Counted from the stretch's first letter, positions 25,883 through 36,829 are shown. The stretch is DNA of 64,000 nucleotides from an uncultured Methylophaga sp. (GCA_937877715.1 CALEHW010000013.1:36586-100585), one strand, 5' to 3'. Numbers and translations are program-made. The notes: generated from the letters alone by a model not told the origin.

Positions 25883-27439
25883 CTAGTGTCGGAAATGGCG
25901 CATCCCGGTAAAGACCATCGCCATTCCATGTTCATCCGCCGCCGCAATAACCTCGTCGTCACGCATTGAGCCGCCAGGCTGAATCACCGTAGTGATCCCC
26001 GCCTCGTGGGCAGCATCGATTCCATCCCGGAACGGGAAGAAAGCGTCTGATGCCATGACTGATCCGGGAACTTTCAGCCCTGCGTGTTCTGCCTTGATGC
26101 CTGCAATACGGGCAGAGTTGATGCGGCTCATCTGTCCGGCACCAACACCAATAGTCATACTCTCTCTGCCATAGACAATAGCATTGGATTTAACAAATTT
26201 AGCCACCTTCCAGCTAAATAGCAGATCACTCATCTCCTGCTCGCTTGGTTCACGTTGAGTCACTACGCGGGTCTCATTGGTGAGCAGTAGGTCAGCATCC
26301 TGAACCAGAAGGCCTCCATTCACCCGCTTCATATCCAGTCTATCCTGACTATCAGACCAGGAGCCGGATACCAGCAGACGCACATTCTGTTTCTCGCTGA
26401 TCGCTGCTGCAGCCTCATCGGTAACAGCTGGGGCGATGATTACCTCGACGAACTGGCGCTCAATTATGGCACGTGCCGCGGCCTCATCCAGTGGCTGATT
26501 GAAGGCGATAATGCCGCCAAACGCAGATTCCGGGTCGGTTGCGTAGGCACGATCATAGGCCTCCAGCAGGCTCTCACCGTAGGCAACTCCACATGGGTTG
26601 GCATGTTTTACAATCACACATGCAGGGCTCTCGTCGAACTGTTTGACACACTCCAGGGCGGCGTCAGTATCTCCAATGTTGTTGTAGGAGAGCTCTTTGC
26701 CCTGAATCTGCTGGGCGGTTGCGATGGACCCCTCCGGTGCATTGGGATCCACGAAGAATGCAGCCTTCTGGTGGGGATTCTCGCCGTAGCGCATCTCCTG
26801 GGTCTTGATGTACTGGCTATTGAAAGTACGGGGGAAGTCCGACTTCTCCCCATCAGTACCAATCCGCCCCAGATAGTTGGCGATGGCACCATCATAGTGT
26901 GCGGTATGTTCATAGGTTTTTACTGCCAGATCAAAACGGGTGGCGTCACTAACTGCACTGTTGTTCTCACTCATCTCCTTGAGGACTCTTCCGTAATCAT
27001 CTGCATCCACCACAACGGTTACCGAGGCATGGTTCTTGGCAGCGGCACGCAGCATGGTGGGACCACCAATATCGATATTCTCGATGGCAGTGGGTAGATC
27101 ACAATCGGGGTTGGCAACCGTCCGTTCAAATGGGTACAGATTTACCACCACCAGATTAATTGGCGGGATTCCATGCTCCGCCATGACCGCATCATCAGTG
27201 CCGCGGCGCCCCAGCAGTCCGCCATGGATCTTGGGGTGGAGGGTCTTGACCCGTCCATCCATCATCTCTGGAAAGCCGGTGTAGTCAGAGACCTCGGTAA
27301 CATCTACCCCGCTCTCGGCAAGCAGTTTTGCAGTTCCGCCTGTTGATAGAATCTCAACATCCTGGTTCGTGAGTTGCTGAGCGAATTCTACAATTCCTCT
27401 CTTGTCTGAGACACTGATCAGTGCGCGGGTAATTTTCAT
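25883..27439 (-). CDS. purH: Bifunctional AICAR formyltransferase / IMP cyclohydrolase
   Basis: PurH performs the last two steps of IMP synthesis. The 518-residue protein has an N-terminal IMP cyclohydrolase domain of MGS-like fold ([36 protein letters not shown]) and a C-terminal formyltransferase domain ([51 protein letters not shown]). It lies 50 bases upstream of purD, the usual purHD pair. Confidence 0.97.
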   Translation of the reverse strand: MKITRALISVSDKRGIVEFAQQLTNQDVEILSTGGTAKLLAESGVDVTEVSDYTGFPEMMDGRVKTLHPKIHGGLLGRRGTDDAVMAEHGIPPINLVVVNLYPFERTVANPDCDLPTAIENIDIGGPTMLRAAAKNHASVTVVVDADDYGRVLKEMSENNSAVSDATRFDLAVKTYEHTAHYDGAIANYLGRIGTDGEKSDFPRTFNSQYIKTQEMRYGENPHQKAAFFVDPNAPEGSIATAQQIQGKELSYNNIGDTDAALECVKQFDESPACVIVKHANPCGVAYGESLLEAYDRAYATDPESAFGGIIAFNQPLDEAAARAIIERQFVEVIIAPAVTDEAAAAISEKQNVRLLVSGSWSDSQDRLDMKRVNGGLLVQDADLLLTNETRVVTQREPSEQEMSDLLFSWKVAKFVKSNAIVYGRESMTIGVGAGQMSRINSARIAGIKAEHAGLKVPGSVMASDAFFPFRDGIDAAHEAGITTVIQPGGSMRDDEVIAAADEHGMAMVFTGMRHFRH

Positions 27440-27488
27440 CTATTCTGTCCTTGAGGTTGTGAGGTGTGATCCGGGCTGGGTTAACGGG

Positions 27489-27767
27489 TTATTTGGCTCT
27501 GCTCTTAATCTGGTGTTGGTCAATTTTCTTCTTTAGGGTGTTGCGGTTGATCCCCAGCATTTTGGCGGCGCGGGACTGGTTGCCACCACACTGTTGCAGG
27601 GTCAGCTCCAGTAGAGGTTGTTCGACCTCATTGAGAATCCGTTGGTAGAGGTCGGAGGTGTCTGCTCCATCCAGGTGTTCGAAAAACTCCTCCAGATTCC
27701 CCCGGATGCAGGCCTGGATGGAGGCGCAACGATCCATGTTGGTGCCATCATCATGTTGTTGGCTCAT
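27489..27767 (-). CDS. fis: DNA-binding protein Fis
   Basis: A 92-residue Fis: an N-terminal helical part and the C-terminal helix-turn-helix QCGGNQSRAAKMLGINRNTLKKKI. Fis bends DNA and activates rRNA promoters during rapid growth. It overlaps dusB by four bases, the same dusB-fis operon as in Enterobacteriaceae, which fixes the identity against the similar NtrC-family C terminus. Purine genes follow 50 bases downstream. Confidence 0.93.
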   Translation of the reverse strand: MSQQHDDGTNMDRCASIQACIRGNLEEFFEHLDGADTSDLYQRILNEVEQPLLELTLQQCGGNQSRAAKMLGINRNTLKKKIDQHQIKSRAK

Positions 27768-28753
27768 GCCGCAAGCTCCTCCTCGAACTGGATGATCTGC
27801 TCAAAAAAATCGTTGGTCATGTGCAACTGCTCTTCGCTCGACTCGACATGGTTAACCAGCTGTCTGAAGGCGGCACCGTGACGTTGTCCCTTGCTGTACC
27901 AAGAGATATGTTTACGGGCAACACGCACACCGGTACGCTCGCCGTAGAACTCATAGAGATTTTTCAGATGGCTGACCAACAGATTACGAACCTCAGCGGT
28001 GGTTGGTTCAGGAAGAAGTTCACCACTCTCGAGGTAGTGGAGAATGGAGCGGAAGATCCAGGGTCTCCCCTGTGCCGCCCTCCCCACCATAAGTGCATCT
28101 GCAGCTGTCAACTCAAGCACCTCGGCAGCCTTTTGCGGAGAGCTGATATCCCCGTTGGCAATTACTGGGATGCCGATCTCCTGCTTGATTGTGGCGATGG
28201 TCTCGTATTCAGCCTCTCCACTGTATCCATCTGCCCGGGTACGTCCATGTACGGCGAGTGCTTGAATACCGGAGTTCTCGGCAATTTTGGCAATTTGCAG
28301 GCCGTTACGACTCTCTCGGTCCCACCCGGTACGAATCTTCAGGGTGACCGGAACATCTACTGCATCGACTACGGCGCCCAATATCTGCCCGACCATCGAT
28401 TCATCCCTCATCAGTGCTGATCCGGCGGCCACACTACAGACCTTTTTTGCGGGGCACCCCATATTTATGTCGATAATCTGGGCGCCATTGTCGGCATTGT
28501 ATCTAGCGGCCTCAGCCATCATCTGCGGATCTGCCCCCATGATCTGTACGGAACGGGGCTCCTCCTCTCCACTATGGTCTGCACGGCGTCTGGTCTTTTC
28601 ACTTCCCCACAACAGGGAGTTGGAGGAGACCATCTCCGAGACAGCCATCCCTGCACCCAGGCTGCGACAGAGTTGGCGAAACGGGCGATCGGTGACCCCA
28701 GCCATCGGTGCCAGGATCAGATTGTTTTTCAATTTGTAGGGGCCGATCTGCAT
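27764..28753 (-). CDS. dusB: tRNA-dihydrouridine synthase B
   Basis: DusB reduces a uridine in the tRNA D loop using FMN and NADPH. The 329 residues show the TIM-barrel FMN site (NNLILAPMAGVTDRPFRQLC), the catalytic cysteine in INMGCPAKKVCSVAAGSAL, KIRTGWD, VHGRTRADGYSG and NGDISSP. Length matches E. coli (321). It is the first gene of the dusB-fis operon. Confidence 0.96.
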   Translation of the reverse strand: MQIGPYKLKNNLILAPMAGVTDRPFRQLCRSLGAGMAVSEMVSSNSLLWGSEKTRRRADHSGEEEPRSVQIMGADPQMMAEAARYNADNGAQIIDINMGCPAKKVCSVAAGSALMRDESMVGQILGAVVDAVDVPVTLKIRTGWDRESRNGLQIAKIAENSGIQALAVHGRTRADGYSGEAEYETIATIKQEIGIPVIANGDISSPQKAAEVLELTAADALMVGRAAQGRPWIFRSILHYLESGELLPEPTTAEVRNLLVSHLKNLYEFYGERTGVRVARKHISWYSKGQRHGAAFRQLVNHVESSEEQLHMTNDFFEQIIQFEEELAA

Positions 28754-28891
28754 GACTTTTCCGGGGTATATAGCAGTAGATAAGTTGCCTAAAAAGGAGG
28801 CAAATCATACGCCGGTTTTGTGTTGGAGTCGATAGTTTAACCTCCCGTATTATTTGGAAGCTGGGTGGCTGGATATGCTAGTCTCGTGATA

Positions 28892-30060
28892 ATGAGAGAG
28901 ACTGTCACTGCCCATGAACCGGTTGACTCACCACACGCCAGATCTGTGGATGAACTGCTTGAGATGCTCGATGCATCAGTGCATGGATTGGGTCAGAATG
29001 AGGTGCAGAGGCGTAGATCAGAGTATGGATTGAATACTCTTCCCCAGCCACCCAAGCCTGGGATTATGGCAATCTTTATCCGCCAGTTTTTTGGCCCACT
29101 AATTTATGTTCTTTTTTGCTGCATTGGTATCACTCAGCCTAGGGCACTATTTTGATGCAATCTTTATCGCCGCAGTACTGCTTATCAATGCCACTATTGG
29201 TACGGTTCAGGAGCACTCTGCAGAGAAGAGTGCGAAGGCGCTTCGTTCCATGGTCAGGACTGTAGCAAATGTTTTGCGTGATGGTGAGCCCCTGGAACTT
29301 GATTCCGAGGAGCTGCTCCCGGGAGATATTGTTTTTCTTGGTTCAGGGAACAGAGTGCCAGCAGATATACGGTTGATCAGTGCCAAAGGGGTGGAGGTTG
29401 ATGAGTCCCTGCTGACCGGCGAGTCGCTGGCTGTTGCCAAGAGTTCAGAGGGAGCATATGCGCTGGATAGTGCGGTTGGTGACCGGCTCAACATGATCTT
29501 TAGCGGGTCAATCATCATCCGTGGTCGTTGTCATGGCCTGGTTGTGGCGACAGGAGAGAAGACGGAGATTGGCAAGATTGCCGGCTCTCTGTCAGCTACA
29601 GAAAGTGCGAAGCCACCATTGTTGCTGAGGATGGAGGATTTCACCAGGGTGATTGCACTTGTGTTCGGGGTGGTTGCCCTTCCTGGTGGTGAGCTATTGA
29701 GGATAGATGGCAGGGGGAATTTGCAGGATCATCTCCCCGTCTCACAGCAGCAACAGCTTGGGGCGCTGGTAAGGAGTGTTGCGCTGAATAATGAGGCGTA
29801 TCTTGGGGTGCGCGATGGTAAATGGGTTCATCATGGGGATGCGGTGGATGTTGCACTACAGATTCTTGCATACAGGGCTGGAGTGGTTCGGCAGGATGCA
29901 ATGAGTGAATATCCACTGGTTGAGGATATCCCTTTTGAGCCAGAGAATCATTTCTCTGCATCCCTCCACCAGCATGGTGACAGGGGATTGCTTTGTTGTT
30001 GATGGTGGTGATGGAGATCCAGAAGAAAATAAACAGGCATCATCCCGGGAATGGCCCCCT
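28892..30060 (+). pseudogene. Decayed cation-transporting P-type ATPase
   Basis: The N terminus (SVDELLEMLDASVHGLGQ... YGLNTLPQPPKPG) and actuator domain (LPGDIVFLGSGNRVPADIRL, DESLLTGES) are those of a P2-type cation ATPase. Three lesions are visible. An extra T in the T6 run at 29112-29117 shifts the frame between LIYVLF and AALVSLSLGHYFDA. After FTRVIALVFGVVALP (about 29683) the sequence jumps to the nucleotide-binding domain, deleting the region with the DKTGT phosphorylation site. The frame ends at 30002 after HGDRGLLCC, with a possible shifted remnant beyond. Everything downstream, including the later membrane helices, is missing. It cannot encode a working pump. Confidence 0.88.
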
Positions 30061-30104
30061 TCTGGCTGCTGGGTGAAAAATGGACAGGGTGTCTGGTCCG
30101 AGGT

Positions 30105-30995
30105 TTATGGTTCTTCTCTTCGGCACCCTTCAAGACGTGTCCACTCTTGTCTGAAGGTGGCAGGCTCCATCTCAAACCAAGGGGTGTAGGCGGTACTTAC
30201 CTCATCAGCTTGCTCTTGAAGGATGCCAGAAAGCACGATCTCTCCGCCCGGCTTCAGATGGCTGGCCAGTTTTGGTGCCAGTTCGATAAGTGGGCCTGCC
30301 AGAATATTAGCTATCAGAAGCTCTGCCATCTGTTCGTTAGGAAAGGCATCGGGCAGATAACCCTTCAGCCTTGCGGTGATATTGTTTTTCTCGCCGTTAT
30401 CAAGGGTGGCAATTAATGCCTGTGGGTCATTGTCTACACAGTGAACAGAGACTGCGCCCAGTTTGGCGGCCGCAATGGCGAGGATCCCGGATCCACAACC
30501 GTAATCAATAACCACTTTTTTTGTTGGAGGATGTGCATCAAGCCATTCCATGCAGAGTGCGGTGGTAGGGTGGGTGCCGGTGCCGAAGGCAAGTCCCGGG
30601 TCGAGCAGAATGTTGGTTGCATCAGGGTCGACTGGGTCACTCCAGGATGGGACTATCCAGAGACTCTCCCCAAATTTCATCGGGTGGAAATCATCCATCC
30701 AGGCACGTACCCAGTCCTGATCTTCAAGCTCTTCAGTTTTTATGGTTGAGCGTGACTCTATCGACAGTTGTCCGAAGAGTGCAGCTGTTATCAGTTCCTG
30801 GTCTAGTTTCGCATCAAAAAGCCCGACCACATCAATTCTCTCCCACAGTGGAGTTGCACCGGGAGGGGGCTCCAGTAGTGGCTGATCCTCTGCATCCTCA
30901 AAGGTGACAGATGCGGCACCAAGTCCAGAGAGGAGGTCAGAGAGCTTTTCTGCCTCCTCTTTGGAGGCGGTAAGCCGGAGCTGAAACCAGGGCAA
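30105..30995 (-). CDS. prmA: Ribosomal protein L11 methyltransferase
   Basis: PrmA trimethylates ribosomal protein L11. The 296-residue protein has the N-terminal substrate-binding domain (MPWFQLRLTASKEEAEKLS) and a class I methyltransferase domain with VIDYGCGSGILAIAAAKLGA and the LLIANILAGPL motif that replaces the usual catalytic loop. It begins two bases after accC and is the last gene of an aroQ-accB-accC-prmA run, an order shared by E. coli relatives. Confidence 0.95.
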   Translation of the reverse strand: MPWFQLRLTASKEEAEKLSDLLSGLGAASVTFEDAEDQPLLEPPPGATPLWERIDVVGLFDAKLDQELITAALFGQLSIESRSTIKTEELEDQDWVRAWMDDFHPMKFGESLWIVPSWSDPVDPDATNILLDPGLAFGTGTHPTTALCMEWLDAHPPTKKVVIDYGCGSGILAIAAAKLGAVSVHCVDNDPQALIATLDNGEKNNITARLKGYLPDAFPNEQMAELLIANILAGPLIELAPKLASHLKPGGEIVLSGILQEQADEVSTAYTPWFEMEPATFRQEWTRLEGCRREEP

Positions 30996-30997
30996 TC

Positions 30998-32338
30998 CTA
31001 AAGATCCAGTTTCTTTTCCAGATAGTGGATATTGGCGCCACCGGCAATGAAATTTGCATCCCTGATGATGTCACGGTGGAGATCAATATTGTTGCGAATT
31101 CCACCGATAACCATCTCGTCCAGTGCTGTGCGCATTCGTGCAATAGCAGTATCCCGATTCTCACCATAAGTAATCAGCTTACCAATCATTGAGTCATAGT
31201 GGGGGGGTACGTGATAGCCAGTATAGAGGTGAGAATCAACCCTAACTCCAATCCCACCAGGAGCGTGATAGGTAGTAACCTCTCCAGGCGAGGGAATAAA
31301 GGTGTGCGCATCCTCTGCATTGATACGGCACTCAATTGCGTGCCCTCTAATTTTTATATCATTCTGCTTGTAACTTAGATGTTCCCCAGACGCTATCCGT
31401 AGCTGTTCACGGACAATATCAACTCCAGTTATCATCTCAGTGACTGGGTGCTCTACCTGAACACGGGTGTTCATCTCGATGAAATAGAATTCCCCATTTT
31501 CATACAGAAACTCAAATGTGCCAGCACCGGTGTATCCTATCTCCTGACACGCTGCCGCACAGCGATCACCAATCTCTGCCCTTAACTCCTCGCTGATTCC
31601 TGGTGCTGGGGCCTCCTCCACTACCTTCTGGTGGCGACGCTGCATGGAGCAATCCCTCTCTCCCAGATGGATGGCATTGCCGTGGTCATCGGCAAGTACC
31701 TGAATCTCGACATGGCGAGGGTTCTCCAGGAATTTTTCCATATAGACCACGTCATTGTTAAAGGCAGTTGCAGCCTCGGTTTTAGTCATGGTGATCGCCT
31801 GCAGTAGTGTGGCCTCACTATGGACAACACGCATGCCGCGTCCTCCACCACCGCCGGCAGCCTTGATGATAACGGGGTAGCCAATACGTTTGCCATGTGC
31901 AAGATTGGCCTTGTCATCGTCCCCCAGTGGGCCATCTGACCCGGGGACTGTAGGCACACCAGAGCTCTTCATCGCCTTGATCGCCTCTACCTTGTCACCC
32001 ATCATGCGGATGGTATCTGCCCTAGGGCCGATAAAACGGAAACCGCTGCGCTCAACCTGCTCTGCAAAGTCTGCATTCTCCGAGAGGAAGCCATATCCGG
32101 GATGGATCCCCATGGCATCAGTAACCTCGGCGGCACTGATTATCGCAGGGATATTGAGGTAGCTATCCAGTGATGAGGGGGGGCCAATACAGACTGACTC
32201 ATCGGCCAGTCGAACATGTTTCTGGGTGTGGTCAGCAGTGGAGTGGACGGCGACGGTCTTGACCCCCATCTCCTTGCAGGCGCGGAGGATGCGAAGTGCA
32301 ATCTCTCCACGGTTGGCAATAACAATTTTATCCAGCAT
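30998..32338 (-). CDS. accC: Acetyl-CoA carboxylase, biotin carboxylase subunit
   Basis: AccC carboxylates biotin on AccB with ATP and bicarbonate for fatty acid synthesis. The 446 residues match E. coli (449) and show the N-terminal [20 protein letters not shown], the glycine-rich ATP-grasp loop [14 protein letters not shown], the EAPAPGIS segment, and [16 protein letters not shown] with the catalytic glutamates. It lies 64 bases after accB. Confidence 0.97.
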   Translation of the reverse strand: MLDKIVIANRGEIALRILRACKEMGVKTVAVHSTADHTQKHVRLADESVCIGPPSSLDSYLNIPAIISAAEVTDAMGIHPGYGFLSENADFAEQVERSGFRFIGPRADTIRMMGDKVEAIKAMKSSGVPTVPGSDGPLGDDDKANLAHGKRIGYPVIIKAAGGGGGRGMRVVHSEATLLQAITMTKTEAATAFNNDVVYMEKFLENPRHVEIQVLADDHGNAIHLGERDCSMQRRHQKVVEEAPAPGISEELRAEIGDRCAAACQEIGYTGAGTFEFLYENGEFYFIEMNTRVQVEHPVTEMITGVDIVREQLRIASGEHLSYKQNDIKIRGHAIECRINAEDAHTFIPSPGEVTTYHAPGGIGVRVDSHLYTGYHVPPHYDSMIGKLITYGENRDTAIARMRTALDEMVIGGIRNNIDLHRDIIRDANFIAGGANIHYLEKKLDL

Positions 32339-32402
32339 TTTTCGGTAGTCCCTTACAGATCTTTTTTGGAGCCCAGAGAGTAAATTTCTTGTTCAGCAAT
32401 AT

Positions 32403-32852
32403 TTATTCAATGACAAATAGTGGCTGCTCAAACTCTATTGCCTCGGCATCTTCTGCAAGGATGGCCTTGATGGTGCCCGACTTGTCAGCTTCAATCTGGT
32501 TGAGAATCTTCATCGCCTCGATAATGCAGATCGTATCACCTGCTGCGATGGTGTCACCAACCTCTACAAATGGTTTTGCCCCCGGCGATGCGGAGCGGTA
32601 GAAAGTTCCCACCATCGGGGATTTGACCTCATGACCATTGAAGGCAGGTGGTGCGACAGGTTTAGCTGCAGCAGCAGCCGGGACTGGTGCGGCAGCCGGA
32701 GCAGCAGCGGGAATAGCTGCTGGCTGAGCAACGGGAGCAACCTGCCCATAACGGCTGATGCGTACAGACCCCTCCCCCTCCTGTATCTCTATCTCTGCGA
32801 TACCGGACTCCTCCAGTAGCTCAATCAGCTTTTTGATTTTTCGAATATCCAT
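32403..32852 (-). CDS. accB: Biotin carboxyl carrier protein of acetyl-CoA carboxylase
   Basis: A 149-residue BCCP. It has an N-terminal helical domain, a flexible proline/alanine linker (about 38-70) and the biotinyl domain with the thumb loop and K115 in [13 protein letters not shown], the residue biotinylated by BirA. The residue after the target lysine is Ile instead of the usual Met, a minor variation. It is located between aroQ and accC in one operon. Confidence 0.96.
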   Translation of the reverse strand: MDIRKIKKLIELLEESGIAEIEIQEGEGSVRISRYGQVAPVAQPAAIPAAAPAAAPVPAAAAAKPVAPPAFNGHEVKSPMVGTFYRSASPGAKPFVEVGDTIAAGDTICIIEAMKILNQIEADKSGTIKAILAEDAEAIEFEQPLFVIE

Positions 32853-32884
32853 AGTGATGATCCTTGACAGTTCTTTGTTACGGG

Positions 32885-33322
32885 TTAATTAAGCCGCTTG
32901 ATGGCCGCCTGCAGTGCAAGTGAGTATCCTTCTGCGCCAAGCCCGACAATGACCCCCTGGGCTATATCCGAGAAGTAGGAGTTGTGGCGGAAGGACTCTC
33001 TGGCGTGGGTGTTGGAGAGATGAATCTCAATAAATGGAATATTCACCCCAAGTAGCGCATCACGCAGGGCAACACTGGAGTGGGTAAATGCGGCTGGATT
33101 GATCAGAATAAAACCAACACCATCATGGTTAGCCTGATGAATGCGCTCAATGAGTTCCTGCTCGGAGTTACTCTGCAGGCTCTCAAGTTTATGGCCTGTA
33201 TTGGCGGCCTCAGATTCCAGGCCCTGGATAATTGACTCCAGGGTATCATCCCCGTAGTGGCCAGGTTCACGCGTGCCAAGAAGGTTTAGGTTGGGGCCAT
33301 TGAGAACCAGTATTGTTGCCAT
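32885..33322 (-). CDS. aroQ: 3-dehydroquinate dehydratase, type II
   Basis: A 145-residue dodecameric dehydratase of the shikimate pathway. Family motifs are [18 protein letters not shown] with the catalytic tyrosine, [17 protein letters not shown] and the EIHLSN loop with the active-site histidine. It is the first gene of the aroQ-accBC-prmA operon; the promoter should lie in the 128 bp to its right. Confidence 0.96.
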   Translation of the reverse strand: MATILVLNGPNLNLLGTREPGHYGDDTLESIIQGLESEAANTGHKLESLQSNSEQELIERIHQANHDGVGFILINPAAFTHSSVALRDALLGVNIPFIEIHLSNTHARESFRHNSYFSDIAQGVIVGLGAEGYSLALQAAIKRLN

Positions 33323-33450
33323 GTGTTGGGTGTCGTAATAGGTCGTGGTTAATTCTGCTCCGTCTATTGTGGCCTAGTTCCACGAAGATGTCCACGTTTT
33401 CTTGATGATCGCTGCAAAGTTAGGTTAGATCGCATCAATAACACAGATAA

Positions 33451-33993
33451 TCACTGCAACATGGGGTTTATTTGAGCCAGTAATTGCTCCCTGGTCTCTT
33501 CCCCTGTATGTCGATCAATAATCTCCCCGCTGCGGTTAAGAATAACTGTGTAGGGGAGGATTGATTGTTTGTTACCTAATGCAACTGAGAGATCCAGTCC
33601 AGCCCCCTCACCCTGCAGGATTGGATAGTTTATGTTGTGCTCTGTAGCGTAGGCGGCGACCCGTTTGGTGGAATCAACGGCAATCCCAACAAACTGAACC
33701 CCTTGATCTTCCAGTTCATCCTGCAGGGAGATGAGGGTTGGAATCTCTCTTCTGCATGGTGGGCACCAGGTTGCCCAGAAGTTCAGGACTACAATGTTGC
33801 CGCGCCACTTACTCATGTTGTGGGGGACACCGTCAAGATCTAGCAGAGTTACATTCATGGGGTTGCTTTTTTGACCGGTCTCCTGTGGCTGGGGTGCTTC
33901 GGTATCCTCAGCAAATGAGTTGAGGTAGTAGTGGGTTGATCCTCCGGAGATTAGGGCAACCAACAACAGGATAATCAGGGTTCTCTTTTTCAT
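33451..33993 (-). CDS. TlpA-like periplasmic thioredoxin
   Basis: A 180-residue protein anchored by an N-terminal membrane segment (residues 4-17), with a thioredoxin fold of the TlpA/ResA type. The active site WC77PPC80 is in VVLNFWATWCPPCRRE and the cis-proline in SILPYTVIL. Such proteins reduce disulfides in cytochrome c apoproteins or copper-centre proteins. It starts three bases after dsbD, so DsbD is probably its electron donor. Confidence 0.88.
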   Translation of the reverse strand: MKKRTLIILLLVALISGGSTHYYLNSFAEDTEAPQPQETGQKSNPMNVTLLDLDGVPHNMSKWRGNIVVLNFWATWCPPCRREIPTLISLQDELEDQGVQFVGIAVDSTKRVAAYATEHNINYPILQGEGAGLDLSVALGNKQSILPYTVILNRSGEIIDRHTGEETREQLLAQINPMLQ

Positions 33994-33996
33994 GTT

Positions 33997-35928
33997 TTAT
34001 CTGAATGCACTGCGTACATGTTCTGAGAATGGTTTGGCATCCATGAATTCAACCAGGCGGGCAGAGGTGATTTCATTGCCGGATTGGTCAAAGAAGAGCA
34101 GTGCGGGAGGACCAAAAATTCCAAGTTTCTTCATCAAAGCCTGATCCTTTTCATCATTTGGGGTGACATCCGCCTGCAGCAGTTTGGCGGAGGAGAGAGC
34201 CTGCTGTACTGCTGGATCAGAGAAGGTTAGAGACTCGAATTCCTTGCAGGAGATACACCAGTCTGCATAGAAGTCCAGGAAGACCGGCTGGTTGCTGCGG
34301 CGAGCATCAGCAAGTGCAGCCTCCAGTCCATCGATCCCCTTGATCTGTTGAAAGGAGAGATGCTCCTGTTGTAGTGTGGTGTAGGAGCTGCCACTTGCGC
34401 TGATATTTTTTAGCGGCTGGAATGGGTTCTTGTCTCCAGAGGAGGCCCCGATGATCAGGAGAATGCCATAGATCAGCATCAGCAGGCCAACCCCTTTCCA
34501 TAACTTTTTCCAACCACTGCTGGATGATGGAAGGGGCTCCAGAGCCCCCATATAGATGGCGGGGAGAATTAACAGTGCTGCCCAGAGCAGCATAGTGACT
34601 GCAGCGGGGAGTATTCTCTCCAACATCCACACCGCAACTGCAAGCAGTAGTACACCAAAAATAGATTTGACCGCGTCCATCCAGGCTCCCGCATGGGGCA
34701 GAAGCTTGCCGGTGGAGGTGCCAATGGCTAGTAGTGGTGCCCCCATCCCAATACTTAACGCAAACAGGGCAAGCCCACCCAGCAGGGCATCTCCAGTCTG
34801 TCCGATATAGATAAGTGCACCAGCCAGTGGAGCAGCAACACAGGGTCCGACAATAAGGGCTGATAGAAGTCCCATGACGGCAACACCAGTAAGTGAGCCA
34901 CCCTTCTGGCGATTGCTGGCTTCGGCCAGTTTTCCCTGAATACTGGCTGGCATCTGCAGTTCATAGAAACCGAACATGGAGAGTGCCAGCAGAACAAAGA
35001 CAAAACTGAAAGTGCCGAGAATCCATGGGTTCTGGAATGCAGCCTGCAAGTTCTCTCCAAACAGCCCAGCCATCACTCCGGCAAAGGTGTAGGTTAGCGC
35101 CATTGCCAGCACATAGACCAGTGACATGGCGAAAGCTCTGCGGGTAGTTATGCTGTCACCCTGGCCCACAATAATTCCGGAGAGAATAGGGATCATTGGG
35201 AAAACACATGGGGTAAAGGCAAGTAGTAGCCCAAAACCGAAAAAACTGAGCATGGTGAGCGCTATATTTCCATTGCCAAGGGTGGCGGCAATCTGATCTT
35301 GTTCTGCCAGCTGTGTGCTGCCTGTGTTATCGCTTACGGTTACTGATTGTTTGGCAGCCTCATCTATTGAAGATGAGTTGTCTCTGATTGTGTCCTCCTT
35401 GGCGGCGGCAGATGAGATAACTGCAGGGAGGTTTATGGGAATTGTCTTGGTAATTGGTGGGTAGCAGATGCCCCGTTCAGCACATCCCTGATACATCACT
35501 TTTAATGTGCCGCTGGCTGCCTCATCATTGGGGAGATCAAGTGGTAGATCAATGGTCTGGTCACCATGGTAGACCTCCAGTGTTCCAAAGAACTGATCCT
35601 CTTTTATGTCCCCGGCCGGTAGGTCGGGTGTACCAACCGACAGATTGGACTCATCACTAAGTTTGAATTTGAACTTGTTGCGGTAGAGGTAGTGTTCATC
35701 AGCAATCTGCCACTGCAGTTTGATGGAATCACTCTCAGGATCTTCATTTGAGAAGACAAAGGCCTCATCCGGATGCAGGGGGTCATTATTGCCAGCATCC
35801 AGGCCAAGAGAGCTCATTAGTCCTCCAAGCTGTTGGATAGGTGACTGCTCTGCCTGTGCGGGGTGGATCATCCCCAGTGAAAGAAGGGATAAGAGAATGA
35901 GTGTGGTCCAATATTGTTTCAGTTTCAT
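33997..35928 (-). CDS. dsbD: Thiol:disulfide interchange protein DsbD
   Basis: DsbD carries electrons from cytosolic thioredoxin across the inner membrane to periplasmic reductases. The 643 residues include a signal peptide ending PAQA, an immunoglobulin-like alpha domain with its cysteine pair in YQGCAERGICYPP, a central membrane domain with paired cysteines (FTPCVFPM and GPCVAAPLAG), and a C-terminal thioredoxin domain with DWCISCKEFE. It is coupled to the TlpA-like gene and preceded by cutA, an arrangement common in gammaproteobacteria. Confidence 0.95.
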   Translation of the reverse strand: MKLKQYWTTLILLSLLSLGMIHPAQAEQSPIQQLGGLMSSLGLDAGNNDPLHPDEAFVFSNEDPESDSIKLQWQIADEHYLYRNKFKFKLSDESNLSVGTPDLPAGDIKEDQFFGTLEVYHGDQTIDLPLDLPNDEAASGTLKVMYQGCAERGICYPPITKTIPINLPAVISSAAAKEDTIRDNSSSIDEAAKQSVTVSDNTGSTQLAEQDQIAATLGNGNIALTMLSFFGFGLLLAFTPCVFPMIPILSGIIVGQGDSITTRRAFAMSLVYVLAMALTYTFAGVMAGLFGENLQAAFQNPWILGTFSFVFVLLALSMFGFYELQMPASIQGKLAEASNRQKGGSLTGVAVMGLLSALIVGPCVAAPLAGALIYIGQTGDALLGGLALFALSIGMGAPLLAIGTSTGKLLPHAGAWMDAVKSIFGVLLLAVAVWMLERILPAAVTMLLWAALLILPAIYMGALEPLPSSSSGWKKLWKGVGLLMLIYGILLIIGASSGDKNPFQPLKNISASGSSYTTLQQEHLSFQQIKGIDGLEAALADARRSNQPVFLDFYADWCISCKEFESLTFSDPAVQQALSSAKLLQADVTPNDEKDQALMKKLGIFGPPALLFFDQSGNEITSARLVEFMDAKPFSEHVRSAFR

Positions 35929-35941
35929 GGTAGTCCAAAAA

Positions 35942-36274
35942 TTATTCTTTTATTGTTGAGTGGTTGATCCAGTCCAGATAGGAGGGGGCTCCTTGCTTAA
36001 TATCAATGGCAATAATCTCCGGCACCTCATATGGGTGCTCTCTCTGGATTGTGGTCTCAACCTCCCCGTATCTCTGTTTTGTTGTCTTGATAATGAGTAG
36101 AGTCTCCTGTGCGCTCTCTATTCCATCCTCCCAGCGGTAGGTGGAGTGGATCTTCTCCACAATATTGACGCAGGCAGCACTCCTCTCTATGACAAGCAGT
36201 TTGGCAATTGATTCCGCTGTCTCCAGGTCGGGACAGGTGGTTAGAACAACAGTTGCCTCTTCTGGTTTAGTCAC
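35942..36274 (-). CDS. cutA: Divalent cation tolerance protein CutA
   Basis: A 110-residue trimeric CutA1 protein with the ferredoxin-like fold: TTCPDLETAESIAKLLV, RSAACVNIVEKIHSTYRWEDGIE, LLIIKTTKQRY and EHPYEVPEIIAI. The family is tied to copper tolerance in E. coli though its molecular role is unclear. It directly precedes dsbD. Confidence 0.94.
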   Translation of the reverse strand: MTKPEEATVVLTTCPDLETAESIAKLLVIERSAACVNIVEKIHSTYRWEDGIESAQETLLIIKTTKQRYGEVETTIQREHPYEVPEIIAIDIKQGAPSYLDWINHSTIKE

Positions 36275-36309
36275 AATAACAGCAGAGAATACAGTACAAT
36301 AGGGGCGAT

Positions 36310-36771
36310 ATGAATCCCTTTCGACTGTTGTTTGCCCTATTTATTCTGGTTCCACTGGTGGAGATCTACCTGTTGGTTCAGGTTGGTTCAATGATCGGGG
36401 CCATGCCAACTGTTCTATTGGTGGTGGGCACGGCGCTGGTTGGGGTGACTCTACTGAGGGCGCAGGGTCTCTCTACATGGATGGAGGCGCAGCGCAGTCT
36501 GGCCAGCGGTGAGATTCCAGCTTTCCAATTGCTGGAGGGGGCAGCTCTTCTGGTGAGTGGTGCCCTGCTGCTAACCCCCGGATTTGTTACAGATTTCATT
36601 GGATTTCTCGGGCTGATACCGAGCACCAGAAAGATCCTGGTGAACCGGTTTCTCTCCCGTTCGGCCCAGGTAGGCGCCGGATTCCACTCTTACACTAGCC
36701 ACGCAACCAGGCGTGATGAGACGACCATCGAGGGGGAGTTTCATGAAAAGGATGATCCCTGGTTGAAATAG
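36310..36771 (+). CDS. fxsA: FxsA family membrane protein
   Basis: A 153-residue inner-membrane protein with an N-terminal pair of hydrophobic segments, FILVPLVEIYLLVQVG, the GVTLLRAQG loop and a third segment LLLTPGFVTDFIGFLGLIP, followed by a polar tail. FxsA overproduction in E. coli relieves phage T7 exclusion by F plasmids. Its place just upstream of groES is conserved. Confidence 0.92.
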   Translation: MNPFRLLFALFILVPLVEIYLLVQVGSMIGAMPTVLLVVGTALVGVTLLRAQGLSTWMEAQRSLASGEIPAFQLLEGAALLVSGALLLTPGFVTDFIGFLGLIPSTRKILVNRFLSRSAQVGAGFHSYTSHATRRDETTIEGEFHEKDDPWLK

Positions 36772-36829
36772 AGGGTGCTCTCGCTCCAAATTCTATAGGG
36801 ACATTAGTTTTTATATTCGCATCCTGCCC

